Notes: a model not told the origin generated them from the sequence alone. A stretch of DNA of 64,000 nt from Marisa cornuarietis (GCA_004794655.1 SMMW01000635.1:3582001-3646000), one strand, 5' to 3'; positions 12,600 through 24,732 are shown, numbered from the stretch's first letter. Program-made: numbers and translations.

Positions 12600-14229
12600 T
12601 TACCTAGCGGACAGACCAGGATGAGTCCTCGACCTCGCCGGCCAATCCCTTCTAATCGCTACACGTGGCGCATGGATAAGAAAACTCGAGTTAAAATACC
12701 CCATGTTGAAAAAAAAATCCCACCTCCATAAACTGCATTGTCCCTATCAGATAAGATGAATATGGGAGAGAACTCTGTTTTGTTGGCTGTATTTGAAGTT
12801 CCTATCCCATGAAGAAATTAGTATCAGGAATTACCTGAGAATTTATTTCGATTGGTCGCCAGCGGGATTTGCTTTTCGATAAAAATGAACCAAAACAGGT
12901 GGACGAGGGCACAATGTAAGATGAAGTCTAATGGATGCGAAGGGAAAGGAAAAGATGAGCGGGTGGCGAGTGATTGTGTGGGTGTGTGAGTGAGTTTGAG
13001 TCTTTTGAAGGTCGCTTTATGTTTGATATCATGATGTCAGTGAGAGGCTCCACGACTAGAAACTGTGAAGCTTAAGACTGAGGTTTATCTATTGCTGCTG
13101 TATTTTTAGTTCTAGAGAAGACTGCCACTTGGTAGGGTTGGTGACTTTGAGGATTTTCCTCGTTTTAGGGCGGGAAGTCCTGACAAGACCTGGTAGAACC
13201 TGGTATGCTCTCTCTAGCTTTTTGAGGTGGGTGTGTCTGAGTCTGAGTGGGTATGTGTTTGTGAGTCTGTATGTTTTCATCCTGGAAGCTTCTCTTTGAA
13301 TTTGTTTTTGTGTACATGGATTTTTGTTCTGTTTGTTGTAAAGTACTGCATGTAACTTACTAAATGGGTGTATTTTGATTGATTGTATCATGCATTTAAA
13401 TTCAAAAGAAATGGAATAGCTATTAATAAAAAAGTTGTGCAGATTCTTCTGTTTTGTGTTTCTTTTTCTGTGTTGTCATGGGGTCAACCAGTGTCGAAAA
13501 TGCCATGTGGGTGTGGACATTAACAGATAAAAAGAAAACCTACTTTCATCAAGTAGTTTAAAATGGCAGGTTTCGGCGAGATTTAAGATGATATAAGAAC
13601 ATCAGTATGACAAAGATAACGAAGGTCAAAGCTCAACAACTGTGTCTGTTCGAGATAAAAACTGGAAATAGTTCTCTCTCTCTCTCTCTGTATATAAATA
13701 TATCGCTAAGTATCAAAGTAATGTTATGTTTGAATCATTCGGAGACTGCCAAAGCCTTTCTTGTTCTTGAGTCTGCTGATGACTTCATTGAGTTCCTCAA
13801 TGAGGAGGTCTGGTGAAGAGAGGGGTTGGCCTGTTATATACTCTGGGTGTAGAGCTGTGTCTGGACTTCCTTTATTGTTTATAGGGAGTGTTGATGGCTC
13901 TCTCTGTCTCCAAGACTTCGCCAAGGAGGTTTGAAACATTTCTCCGGGTGTGGAGGAGTCTTTTCTTTTCCGCCAATGGGGGCTCATATAAAGGGGTAGT
14001 GTTCTAGTTGAGGGTTTTAATCAGGTGCCACAATCTGTGGTCAAGGTTGAGCGTCTTCTCATTTCAGATTTTACTAAAACTACTTCATCTTGATTTTGTT
14101 GAAATCTGTTACATTGTTATCCACAGCTGTGGTCTCAGTTGATTGATTCTGCTCTTTACGTTTTCCGACGACTGACAGCTATTGGTGTAGACTGTATAGT
14201 GTCTTACTTCAATAAGGTTAATGTTCTTT
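12600..14229. other. Non-coding stretch between gene 1 and the unit A remnant
   Basis: Short frames on both strands without recognisable domains. A CT run lies at 13675-13690. Confidence 0.45.
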
Positions 14230-14530
14230 CCTGCAGCCATGATCTGTCTACGATGGTCTTCAGTCGGACGGTGACTTACCGTCCGGTGTCATTTTACTTT
14301 TTCATTCTGTTCACTCGTCCGACCTACAATCTCTCAATCAAGCTGGCGGATAAAAATGGACATACGCCGAAGTAATAAACGTAAACCTACGAATATGTTT
14401 TCTTTTGTGGCCCTTGTTTTATGCACGAAAAGAGAGGTCGCTAACACCTCACTCGCTAAGGACCTAAAAGGTTAGACAACAGCTTTATTTCTGATACATG
14501 TACATCATATGATGGAGAATGTGACATGCT
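14230..14530. repeat. Remnant of unit A upstream of gene 1
   Basis: Contains the phrases AATCTCTCAATCAAGCTGGC and a decayed version of the segment at 30365-30460 (GAGAGGTCGCTAACACCTCACTCGC). It suggests that gene 1 once belonged to the same B-A arrangement. Confidence 0.55.
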
Positions 14531-15625
14531 CGTGTTATGATGTACACAGGAATTTTAAGAAGTTTCGCCTGGTTTTCCAGGTTTATTGGTAATATTGTCA
14601 AGCCGCAGTATTTATAATTATATTTATATATAGTGAGTAGGTTCTTACACCCTTGCTGTAGCCAGTGTGCCTGAAATAATATAACATATATCATGTCTCT
14701 TTAAAAATAGATAAATATATATTTATCAGTCTTTTCATTGTAAAAGCTATTATATTCCTTGCTGTTTCTGGTCTAACTTTAATGAACCCCTGTTGGTAGC
14801 ATTAAAATAAAGAAAGTTTGTCTGGTTTCGCCGTGCAACTCATCAGCAGTGAAGGGAACCACGTGGAGGAAGAGAGGAAGAAATGCCTGCAGAAGATAAA
14901 GAGGAGGACAGACATAGACCTACACATCCCGGACAGGCTTATTATCCCTCAGCAAAAGCCTCGGTGGCGAATCCCCCCCACCCCCACCCCCATCGCCACC
15001 AGATGACCAGTAAATGTCAATAGACTGAAGTGATGACATTCATTATTGGCTTGGGGATAACCTGTACATGCATGTTTATTTGTTATTTTCTATTTGCGGG
15101 GAATTTATTGCTGTTGACTACACATCAACGATGATCGTATAGATTGTAATAATGTAATTTTTCGTTGATTAATATCCGTTTATGGGTCTGCAGATTGTTT
15201 GTAAAAACTGAAGCTTCAAACCCTCTTCTTAACCACGTGGTATTGACCTACCCGTTCTTCAAACCCTACTTGAATCAACAAAAGACAAACAGTAGCCCCA
15301 CATCCATAAAAATAAAGATCTTGAACTATACAATTTTTTCTCCCTGTATATTTAGTATATTTTTAATTAATGTTATTTTAAAGAAATGTTAAAGTCTTTG
15401 AAGGTTTCTTCATTGGACATCATCTAAATAGTTTGTAGAGAAACTGAGCAGTGACTCTTTGCAGTTTTCTGTATTTTAACAAGACATTTGTACATGTGCT
15501 GTTGTTTACAATGTTTATTTTCAGCTGCTATTAGTTTAGTTGATTAGATGATGTATCTAAGAACTAATGACGAAGTGGCTGGAAGATGTTTATGTATCAG
15601 TTGTCTACATCTGTGTTGAAGTGGC

Positions 15626-15789
15626 CTAGGGGTGACAAGCTCGCTGACAGGCAGCCAAAGTCAGGAAGTTGTTTGCGTTGCCTCCGCATCCGCCATAAGT
15701 AAACAACTGGCAAACCTTAGCTCTTGTGTTGTAGAAATATCTCTTCATGGCGGCTTTACAAGGACCGGTCTCACTTGGCAGGTCGCAGA
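15626..15789 (-). CDS. Kunitz gene 2 exon 3: domain 3, P1 Lys, and stop
   Basis: Acceptor TCTACAG ends at 15790. The domain has six cysteines, loop GPCKAAMKRYF, core FTYGGCGGNANNF and a TAG stop at 15628-15626 two residues after the last Cys. It is very close in sequence to the last domains of genes 3 and 4. Confidence 0.85.
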
Positions 15790-16958
15790 CTGTAGAACCA
15801 AGAAATACACATCATGTTCACGCTGCTTAGGAGCAAAAACCAAATACTACACTGCTGGATCAAATCACATTACTTATTATTAACTTAGCCAGATAAGTGT
15901 CTTTTCGATATTTTCTATCTTTCTTTCCATCATTCTTTCTACCTTTCTTCCTTTCTTTCTACCGTTCTTCCTTTCTTTCTACCTTTCTTCCTTTCTTTCT
16001 ACCTTTCTTTCTACCTTTCTACCTTTCTTTCTACCTTTCTTTCTTTCTACCTTTCTACCTTTCTTTCTTTCTACCTTTCTACCTTTCTTTCTTTCTACCT
16101 TTCTTTCTTTCTTTCTCTAACTTTCTGTCTTTTATACGCACCTGACACGCAGGCTTGCTGGCAGTCTTCTAATGTCTCAAAATTATTAGCGTTGCCGCCA
16201 CAGCCACCGTAGATAAACATCTCACAGGCCTTGGAAGTTTTGTTGAAGAAAAACCTGGGAAAGTACGCCAAACAAATACCCGACTCCCTAGGCAAGGAGC
16301 AAACACAGGCTCGTGTACAGTCCTTCTTTGTCAGGTAATTGTTTCTGTTAACTTGAAGGCCCCCGGAGTAGAATGGCTGGCAGATTCCTGAAGTCTGGTT
16401 GAAGAAATAATGACGGGGTCCTCGGCCTGTCTCCGGGGGCTCAGTACAGTCTGCATGACACAAAAGCCAAACAGCGATGTAATCTCAGTTTTGTTTTGAT
16501 ATTTTTCTAACACCTATGAATAAAATTACTTTCACACATCTCCCAATCGAGTTTCATAAACGCAATACATTAATATAATTTTACTTTTAGCTCTAAACTT
16601 GTTCTGATGTTTTTATTTCCTTAAACCTTCGTTACTATCCAATATATCAGCATTGAAAACTTGGATATTTTTCTAATAATTATTTTTTGAAAAGGCAGTT
16701 GCCAAGTATACACTATAACCAATTAGTCATAGAAAACGAATGAAACATGGTGGGTACTCGTTGTTTTTAGTAATTCACTGACATATATTCATTCTTTGAT
16801 TTCTTTCTTCATTCTTTTTTCCTTTCCTTTTTTTCATTAATTCCATTTTTAATCAAATGGAATGCTAGAGTGAAAATAACAAAATGTCTGGACTGACCAC
16901 TGTGACCCTCATTCACAAACGCCAGGATCACGAGGCAGAAGAACAACCTGAGTACCAT
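15626..16958 (-). CDS. Kunitz gene 2: secreted Kunitz protein with a degenerate first domain, 3 exons
   Basis: Exons are 16898-16958 (signal peptide), 16142-16450 (domains 1 and 2 together) and 15626-15789 (domain 3). Coding length is 534 bp, 177 residues, and all introns are phase 1. Domain 1 lacks Cys14 and Cys38 and has a reactive loop three residues shorter than usual, yet the frame is open. Domain 2 has loop SGICLAYF (P1 Leu) and domain 3 has GPCKAAM (P1 Lys). The second intron is filled by a (CTTT)/(CTAC) repeat. The 309-bp middle exon is exactly 9 bp shorter than those of genes 3 and 4, matching the loop deletion. The open frame argues for a working gene, but a recent pseudogene cannot be excluded. 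Confidence 0.84.
15920..16125. repeat. (CTTT)/(CTAC) repeat in intron 2 of Kunitz gene 2
   Basis: Tetranucleotide-rich tract with CTAC variants, starting just beyond the exon 2 donor. A (CTTT)n tract sits at the same place in genes 3 and 4, and a (GAAA)n in the inverted pseudogene. Confidence 0.9.
16142..16450 (-). CDS. Kunitz gene 2 exon 2: domain 1 without Cys14-Cys38, and domain 2
   Basis: Acceptor ATGCAG (16452-16451), donor CAG|GTGCGT (16141-16140). Domain 1 reads CTEPPETGRGPRHYFF, where a normal member has GPC plus K/R, and its second motif is YSGGL instead of YGGC. Both partners of the 14-38 disulfide are therefore gone, while Cys5-55 and Cys30-51 remain. Domain 2 is complete, with [13 protein letters not shown] and P1 Leu. 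Only a single residue (Val) separates the last Cys of domain 1 from the first Cys of domain 2. Confidence 0.84.
16898..16958 (-). CDS. Kunitz gene 2 exon 1: signal peptide
   Basis: ATG at 16958-16956, 61 bp, phase 1, donor G|GTCAGT at 16897-16896. The leader has the hydrophobic run LFFCLVILAFV and ends EGHS. The 5' flank just before the ATG (TGGTCCCAGACAGCGATGG) is closely shared with the inverted pseudogene near 59940. Confidence 0.84.
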
Positions 16959-17475
16959 CGCTGTCTGGGACCAAAGATGTCTGTGACAAAGTGATGACGA
17001 TGTTGAAGGTCGATGAGAGTCTGGATATTAAATTGAGATATTACAAACACCTGACACGGGACTCCAAATTCAATAAATCTAGCAAAATATTTCACAGCAA
17101 CATAAATTAATATTAAGCGAATCATAATAATAATGTATGAAGGCTATGCAAGGGTAGATAACCTGCTCCTTCTTTGTCTTCCAAAGTTACAACAAGGCTT
17201 GAGAGCTCTGTGGGTAACCAGGATTAATTTACTCGTAAAAAACACAGTTACAACATTACAAAAAACGGTTTCTATCTTTAATTGCGATTTTTTTCCAGCA
17301 CTTGACACTTAGAAAAATATCACTCAACTTATTTGTCACAGTACATTTGCATATTAAAGTTGTTATCATTGTTCCCGAGGAGAGGAATACTAACACTTCT
17401 TCAGTCAAGTGGGTTTAATGAAACAAATAGTGCAACAGCTATAGATGTACTGCCGTGATACACATAACTGTATTA

Positions 17476-17763
17476 AGTAAATAAAAAGTAAAGGTCATCC
17501 CATAACCTCTTCAGGTCGTTGGGGAGTGAGGTGTTAGAGACCCCACTTTTCTCGGGGCCAGTTTTTACATGAGGGTGGTGCCAATCTCCTCTCCCTCGCT
17601 GCCTTACCTTCCCCAACCCTCTATGGAGTCAGGTACCCATTCCCGTCAGCTGGGTCGACTGGGGGGAAGTATACTGCGCTTATCGGGAATTGAACCAGCG
17701 CGCTCACGATTCGGACGCAAGCGCTCTAACCACTCGGCCATCCGCTTCCCCTTTATAACCTTT
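17476..17763 (-). mobile_element. tRNA-derived SINE with 12-bp target duplication
   Basis: Flanked by ATAACTGTATTA at 17464-17475 and 17764-17775. The minus strand begins with a tRNA-like head: GGCCGAGTGGTTAGAGCGCT (A box) and GGTTCAATTCCCG (B box). A body of about 200 bp follows, ending in an A/T-rich tail. A near-identical copy lies at 29601-29878. Confidence 0.85.
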
Positions 17764-18459
17764 ATAACTGTATTATTACGAAATGTATACCCCTGACAGC
17801 TATACAAGAGATTCTGAAGTCAGCAACACCTGTGCATATTTGTAATGGTGTAATATCATGCAGGTCAAGGCTGGGGAACGTCCAGTCCGCGCAGTCATTT
17901 AGTCTGGCGTTGCCATGGCAACCGCAGGCGGGACCCCAGTGCTGCACTGTTCCTGGGTTTTATGTCAAAATCAAACACTGGGCCAGGGAGGACTGGGCCC
18001 GTGGGTGACAAGATTCAACTCCTATGACCCAGGCAAAATATTCTTGTACGCTAATTATCCGCCAGTCGCTCACAGGCTGCACTATGCGACTCACGAGCTC
18101 CTCCCCCTGCTCTTCCCATAACAAAGGACATAACGACGAGTGACTTCAGGTACAACAAATGCATATTGTTTTAACACACAAATAACGCAAACACATTCAT
18201 AAACTAATTTAGCTCGTTTAAAGGGAGTTCCAGTTCTATCTGTGCTATCCGTACTTCCAATGTTACGGTGTTGTTAATTTAAAACCATCATTCATTCTCA
18301 CAATCCATACGCGCATATACTTGGCTGTCAGTTGTAACAGCTGTTGTCACACTGCCACTCTCTCCCCTAACCCTACACGTTGCGAGTCCACGCTGGTGGT
18401 GATGGAAGGAGTAGTAGCTGTAGTTGACAATATCGTCACGGCGGTGACTTTCTCCTCAG

Positions 18460-18785
18460 TCCACCCGTCCCACCGTCTGTCGCCGCTTTATTACTCCATC
18501 CGCCATCCACTGCTGTCCCGGCGACACAGACTGCAGCACTGTCACACCCTACGGACCTACAGTGGCTTCTTTGACGACTGCTTGCCCACCCGACTAAACC
18601 GTTGTACAAGATGCAGTGAGACACACAGGGATGAACAATGCCACGTACAACTGCCATATCAACATCACCTTGATGGGAAGTCACTCCCGACTCCGGTGCT
18701 TTGGAGTGAGAGAGAACACAGTAGACTTTCTCTCTTTTGAGAACGACTTCTGCCGGCCTTGGCGTCCAGCGTCTATCTCTCACAG
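18460..18785 (+). pseudogene. Candidate broken exon of an unknown extracellular protein
   Basis: Between a possible acceptor (CTTTCTCCTCAG, ending 18459) and donor (CACAG|GTAGGG at 18786) a frame of 326 bp is open except for one TAA at 18595-18597. It encodes a cysteine-rich stretch with CCPGDTDCSTVT, two N-glycosylation motifs (NAT, NIT) and RCFGVREN. I do not recognise the family. The splice-bounded frame and composition suggest a former extracellular domain, but this could be chance. Confidence 0.3.
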
Positions 18786-19462
18786 GTAGGGAAAGTTCTA
18801 GTCCTTTGGTTTCCACGGCGACAGGAGACAGTCCTGACAGTTCCTTGTCACTGACATGCTCCTTGTGTCAAGGTTCTCTAACCCAAGCGTCCTGTCTTGC
18901 CCTCTTGGCTTAAGCCTCGGTATCGAAGAAAAGTTGAGGCTGGCGTTAGAGAAAACTGAAGTTGTTTTGTATGTTGACCAGGTGCTCCGTCCACACTGAT
19001 GTCGTGCCGAGATGTGTCATGCTAGGTTCCTCTTTCTTCGTACATTCGCCCAGATGTAAACAACAAGGGATGCACTTGGTCAACCACTCACCTAGCATCC
19101 TTCATCCAACCAAGAAGTAACCAGCACGGACAAGAGGAAGACCCCCACCCCGCTTCCATTTCCTCTCTGACCCGCCTACAGGTGACGAGATGTACAGCTG
19201 ACTAATCCTCCCCCCGTGTTGGGCTAATAGGTCCTGCCAGTCAGGCGTGAGAGGTTCATCACATGTTACTCTCTTGTCACTTAAGGCTGTCTACCCAACA
19301 TAACACTGGTAATGCGCTCCTCTTCCTTACAAAAGGGGTCTCCGGCTTGTTACAAGCCACGCTAAACCATAACTTACGTCCCTTTAAAAGTTACATGACA
19401 CCGAAATTCAACAATCTAACAATTTTTTCCTAGCATTATAAATCTATATTAAACGAATTACA

Positions 19463-19614
19463 GACAAGGAAGGACCATTGAGGGACAGACAAGGAAGGAC
19501 CATTGTGGGACAGACAAGGAAGGACCATTGTGGGACAGACAAGGAAGGACCATTGAGGGACAGACAAGGAAGGACCATTGTGGGACAGACAAGGAAGGAC
19601 CATTGTGGGACAGA
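19463..19614. repeat. 25-bp tandem repeat, 6 copies
   Basis: Unit GACAAGGAAGGACCATTG plus TGGGACA. Nearly perfect copies, the last one partial. Confidence 0.9.
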
Positions 19615-20125
19615 CAGGAAACATTGGAGTACATGGCGGGACAGACATGTCTGCTTCCCTTCGTTTGTTGGAGGCCTGTATAGGCGGGAATGTATATGTT
19701 GACAAAGTATTAACACACTGTTGTTAAGCTACGAATTCACCAAATAAAGCAGATTCATTCATAAGTTGATAAATGTTTTTAATCTGTGATTGATATTATA
19801 CAGATTAAAATTGCCTTTGCAGAAAAAGGTTTCCTCACTCCATTGTCCTTACTGTTCGCTATACAACTGCAAGAGCTGACATGTTTCTGTGAAGTGCATT
19901 ATGTTCAAGAGATGTTCCTTGTGTCGTTTTTCTTTCTTAACACCATGGTTAAACCTGAAGGCATTAAGAATGCGATTGTTCTGTGTTATTAGTTTTCCAA
20001 GCTTTTGTAATTCGTCTGGAATCGCTCGTGAGTCCAATGCTCACTTTTGTGATTGTTATTTTAACAAAAGTTTGGATAAAATCACAACATAATCTTCATC
20101 TTCAACACCACATTACGCCCTTTAT

Positions 20126-21864
20126 CCCTTTGAAGACCGTAAGGATTGGACGCATACAATTTTAGTTAATTTGAAATATTTCGGGGTGAAATGACATGTA
20201 GATTCCAAAAATGGTTGTTTGAAACCGATACTCCCCATAGTTTGTGAGATACAGCATGGGACAAATGCGTCCCTATGGTCTGCAAGGGAGCGGTATCGTG
20301 AATAAGGCGAGCTGCGGGCTCTGTTAATATTTTTATTATCTGAATAGGGATCAAACATTGTACTGTTGTTATGGAACATCAGAAACGTGATGTTGTGTAG
20401 CACAAGTGAACATGGCATACATCACAAATATTGTCAGTCCTCTTTTCTATTTTGTCTTTTGCACATTGAGCACACCTCTTGGGCTTTTCTTCTTTGACCA
20501 ACCTATGCTCAGGTCGTGGAGTTGGCATGATCTTTTTGCAGCTTTGAACAGGTCCTGATGGAATACTTTTCTTCCTGTTTGTGTAATTTCCAATGAGTGG
20601 TCTTGCTATCATTTGTATTTACTCAAGCTGTGACATCTCCTTGTATTCGGTCCTGAATTTCTTGAGATTTTTCGATATGTGTTTCCTATCAGCACACACA
20701 GTTCTGCACAGGTATATTTCCTTTTCCTGTACCTTTATTTGAAGCAATGGTGTATTGAAGAAGTTATCAGTGTAAACATCACAACACAGATGCTCAAGTG
20801 GTTTAGTCAGCATAACTTTCATTCCCTCTCCAAGTTCATATTCAGTTTCAGTTTTTTTTCCTGTGTATAAGTCGAATAGATATAGGTAACTGGTCTTTGA
20901 ATCACACTTGCACCACATCTTGAATCCCCATTTTTTGTTTGTTTTTTATGTATAACTTCATTATGTTAAGCCCCTTGAATTTTATTATGTGTTCATCAGC
21001 TGACTGTTGTTTGCTGGGGTTTCGTGCATTTGGAAGCATCGAGTGAAATGAGTGATCAGAGGCCGAACTCTGAGGCCCTGTCAAAGTCAGGATCTATTCT
21101 CCGAAGCATCTCTTCATTGTTTGCAAAGTGTAAGGCATTTGTTATAACTTAAAAGTGATTCTGAGGCTTCACATTAGCAACATATGACACCTGGAGATCA
21201 GGTTCAGTGGACCAGTAGTCTCTCAAGAACAGAACCACATGATATCCCATCACAAACTTTAGTCCCAAGAACGCACGAATTTCTTGCGCATAAGTTTGGA
21301 AAGGAATCCCCTTCTTTTACAATTTATTTTGCTCAACAACAAGTGCTATCAAACCATCAAAATCAGAATTTTTGAAATATCTCAAAGGCATTGGATTTTT
21401 CATTTTGTCAGCATCTATTGCACAAACACGAAAGATAAAGAAGCAGCATAAAAATTCCCTTATGGTCCGTAGGGACATATGTGTCCCACGTCAAAAAATC
21501 AAATAATTTTCGAAAACCAACAAAAAAAATCTGAAACAAAAATATTAATACATTACATTAGTGACATCCCAGAGCAAAACCAGTGGCAGTTTGTCCTCTT
21601 GGCACATTGTTTGTTTTAGAAAAAAAATCAAATTTAAGTTTTTGGGATGGTCATCAAACTGAAAATTCCTCTCAATCTCACAAAAACACTAACGCATGCA
21701 TATCGAAACCAGCCTTACTTATATAAAGTCAATGACCTTCTGAGTGGTCTAATACAAATTTGACTGCTCTAAGTTGTTAGAGTTAAGTTGTTTCGATTGC
21801 ATTTGATTGCATTTGGCATCCATTTAAAAGTATGGGACAAATATATCCCTTCGCTCTCAAACGG
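20126..21864 (-). mobile_element. piggyBac-like DNA transposon, degraded
   Basis: The ends match as inverted repeats: CCCTTTGAAGACCGTAAGG at 20126, and in reverse CCGTTTGAGAGCGAAGGG at 21864. Both are flanked by TTAT, close to the family's TTAA target. The minus strand encodes pieces of a piggyBac-type transposase: an IKFKG..IMKLYIKNKQKMG region (about 20.95 kb), WCKCDSKTSYLY and DLYTGKK, YTDNFFNTPLL, YLCRTV, and a C-terminal cysteine-rich segment RCAQCAKDKIEKRTDNICDVC (about 20.44 kb). Frameshifts between them make it inactive. It splits an A-type block whose sister copies lack it. Confidence 0.85.
20379..21084 (-). pseudogene. piggyBac transposase remnant
   Basis: Three broken frames (21084-20902, 20918-20619 and 20612-20379) cover the middle and end of a piggyBac-type transposase. 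The YTDNFF motif is the region of a catalytic Asp in this family. The N-terminal half is not recognisable. The terminal cysteine cluster resembles the zinc-binding tail of PGBD proteins. Confidence 0.8.
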
Positions 21865-22570
21865 TTATCCTAGTTTGATCAACAGCCACCGAAAATTATT
21901 ACTAGTATCAATAAAGACCTCACTCATACAGTTCTGAACCTTAGATAAGCAAGTGGCTAAGTCTCGACTAAGTCTTGACTATGTCGCTAAGAGCAAAAGA
22001 CAATGACATACGTGGTAACCTCCAGCAGGAACAGCTCAGTGTCTACCTGTCAGGTGTAGCTGTCTGTCGCTAGTGTTGATGACATATGCAGCCTGTAGCT
22101 TTTATTTCTTTCCGACGGCCCACCCGTAGCATGAGTCAGGCCTGAGTGGTAAAGTACAGAGCCCCTCCCCATCCCCCTTTTCCTCCCACCTCAAGAATAA
22201 GTATGTTGACCTCAAAACTCTTCCTCTTATTTCGCGAGATGATTTTTTACTAACACGGATGTCCCAGAACGAATGAGGACCTAGCTGCCCCATCCCATCT
22301 CATTAATAATCGTGAGGCTTGAGTACGTAGACCAGGATTGTAATAAATGTCGGTCATGTGTTACTAATGTAAACAAATATGCAATAGATGAAGGACAGTT
22401 ATCTGGTTGTGTGAAAGTGAGTTCATGTGTGTGTGTGTTTGTAATTGCTTGCTTGGAGTTGTTTATGCACACGTAAGCTTGTTGTTCATGATCATGTTCT
22501 TGCATCCGTCTAACCATGGGTGAGCATGTGTGACCGTGTGTGGCCATATCTGTAGTTGCTTATATATGTG

Positions 22571-22579
22571 TTCTCTCTC

Positions 22580-22650
<71 letters not shown>

Positions 22651-22757
22651 TACAAGTGCCTGTGTGTTAGTGTATGTGTGTAAATGTTGTTTAAATTTAT
22701 GGTCATATTATGTTTGTGAGTGAGTGCATGTGTGTGTGTGTGTGTGTGTGTGCGTGC
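22571..22757. repeat. (GT)n tracts
   Basis: A (TA) and (GT) run to 22648, a short non-repeat spacer, then a second GT run at 22730-22757. Confidence 0.9.
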
Positions 22758-22759
22758 GT

Positions 22760-24730
22760 GTGTTTCTTGGATAACAGATAACAGAATAGGAAAAAAGAGT
22801 GCTACTAAGGAAGCATTTAACTTCAGACGACGACCCATCAGCACACAAACCGTATTACAAACACATTTGTTAGGCTTGCAACATGTGATGCTCCTACAAA
22901 TATTGAAGCATACTGATTTACAATTTGCTTTGTGCTTGTTTGTGCAGTTTTCAGCATGGTCCTCTCGAGCCTCAAAAAGAACTCTTCGCCTGGTTTATCC
23001 GTTACACCCGTCGGTCCGAAAGGGTTAAAACATCACCAGTCGAGAATTGTAACTGGCTGTGATGTGAAGATCATCCATCTATAAAAGTATGTGAAGATAA
23101 AAGAAACAACAGGATAAGACATTTGCCTGTCAGCTAGGAATAAGAGGCTCAATTACGTACGTACATCCCGCACATTCAGTTTAGTGTGCTCAGCATATCA
23201 TGATTAGAAGAAAAACTGTAACGGACAAACTTTTTTTTTGGCTCTTTACAATGCAGATTTTTTGCTCATCTGCCAAGTACCTGTAGTTGTATACACAGAA
23301 GAGAGACGAATTCTCAACGAGTTGCCTGTAGACTTGTGTGTCAGCCTTTCTTCCGTCCAGGTTGTTGCGGGAAACGAACCCTTCCCACCAGAGATGACAC
23401 ACAGGGTAGATGTAGATATTTGCAGAGACATTTGCAGTATCTGTATTAATCCTTCAGAGACCTTCGACTGCGATTTGAATAGCACGATATTAGCTTGAGA
23501 AGGAGATCATGGAGTTTAAGCTGTTTACATTTATTTGATTCTTAATTAACAAGAATGCAAGATGGCGCTCACTGGACTGTCTATACTTACTCTTTGTTTT
23601 TTGGAATAGGCTCTCTGACAGGCTTACTCATCTAGCTGTAAATTTATTCGTAGATGCATTTTTCTCTTTTTATAGCGACGTTTGTGAGGTCGGTGTTGCA
23701 TTCATTAATATTGTCTTTGTCAAGTTCATTGCGGATATTCTGGATGACATGGGTGGTTCTCAACTTTTGGTGACAGTTTTCTGAAATTTCCAGTCTACGG
23801 ATAAATCAAGCTTTTACTTATACTAGTAAGATAAAACAGGCTAGTTTCCTGTTTCATTTTCAGGCAGAATAAAACAAAAGCTATCAAGAAAACTATAAAA
23901 AGAACGCAAACGACAAACATTACCTAAATAAAAACTTAATAAGCTTAAGCAATGCAATACGGAAGTAAGCACAAATAATTCAATGACAAATCATTTAAAT
24001 AAAAAAGCTATTTTATTATCCAAAAAGCTGTATGTATAAGTACAAAAAAGTGGAAGAAGAATCTCTGGGCCGTTCGCCTTTTGGTAATGTTTTATCTCAA
24101 AAGTTTCATCTAAACCCGTTTTGTGTGGTCTCACAAGTCTTTACTAATCATTGTTGTGTTATGCGGCTGTCCTCAATATGATCAATTTGAATTGTATTTT
24201 ATAAATCTTTGACCTGTGTGATTTGTTAATATTCTTGTCGGGAGAATACCACCTTGAAGAACACTGCCGGCTTTTACAAAACTTAATTCGGCAGTTTTGT
24301 TTTTTGTTGTTGTTGTTGTTTTGTTGTTTTTTGTCATTTTCACCTACAACAGCTGTCTGACTGAGGTCCCTCCGTAAACTTGGAGGTTGAATCCTATTTC
24401 GTAGTAAAACCTCAAGTTTCAGGTTTTGTCTTGATGTCCTTATTCAAACTGAACATTTCTATAAACGGGAGGTTTGTGGTATGACTCTAAAAGTAGTCTG
24501 AGGTTCGAGAAATCTTATGTTAATACCACTGTTGGAGAAAGGGTTAGCTGTTTATAAATTGTCTGGTGTGGAAGAGTTTAAGGGTATGTTGGAAATAGTT
24601 GAGGGCGACTACCCTTGTGTTGTTTGTTAAAGCGTGCATGCATGACATTTAAGTATTAAAAACAATTTTTAATCTTGTTGAACTCGGATAAAAAAAAAAA
24701 CTACGAAAGCCCACAGACAGATCTGTGTCT
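22760..24730. other. Non-coding, nothing firm
   Basis: No domain recognised. A possible piggyBac-type end (GGTCCGAAAGGGTTAA, about 23014-23029) is present without a partner end. Confidence 0.4.
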
Positions 24731-24731
24731 T

Positions 24732-24732
<1 letters not shown>

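Larger units (their letters stand above)
19890..22400. repeat. Duplicated unit A, diverged copy upstream of gene 2, split by piggyBac
   Basis: 19910-20115 aligns with 38715-38955, and 21880-22345 aligns with 38965-39450 (for example the shared CAGGAACAGCTCAGTG and GATGAGTCAGGCCTG-type words). The two halves are separated by the piggyBac-like element. Confidence 0.65.

Noticed and set aside
15897..16145. Phe/Leu/Ser-rich open frame on the plus strand
   Set aside because: It is the (CTTT)/(CTAC) intron repeat of Kunitz gene 2 read on the other strand.
17676..17750. Functional tRNA gene
   Set aside because: The tRNA-like part lacks a convincing full cloverleaf and continues into a SINE body with target duplications. 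The second copy at 29.8 kb is the same element.
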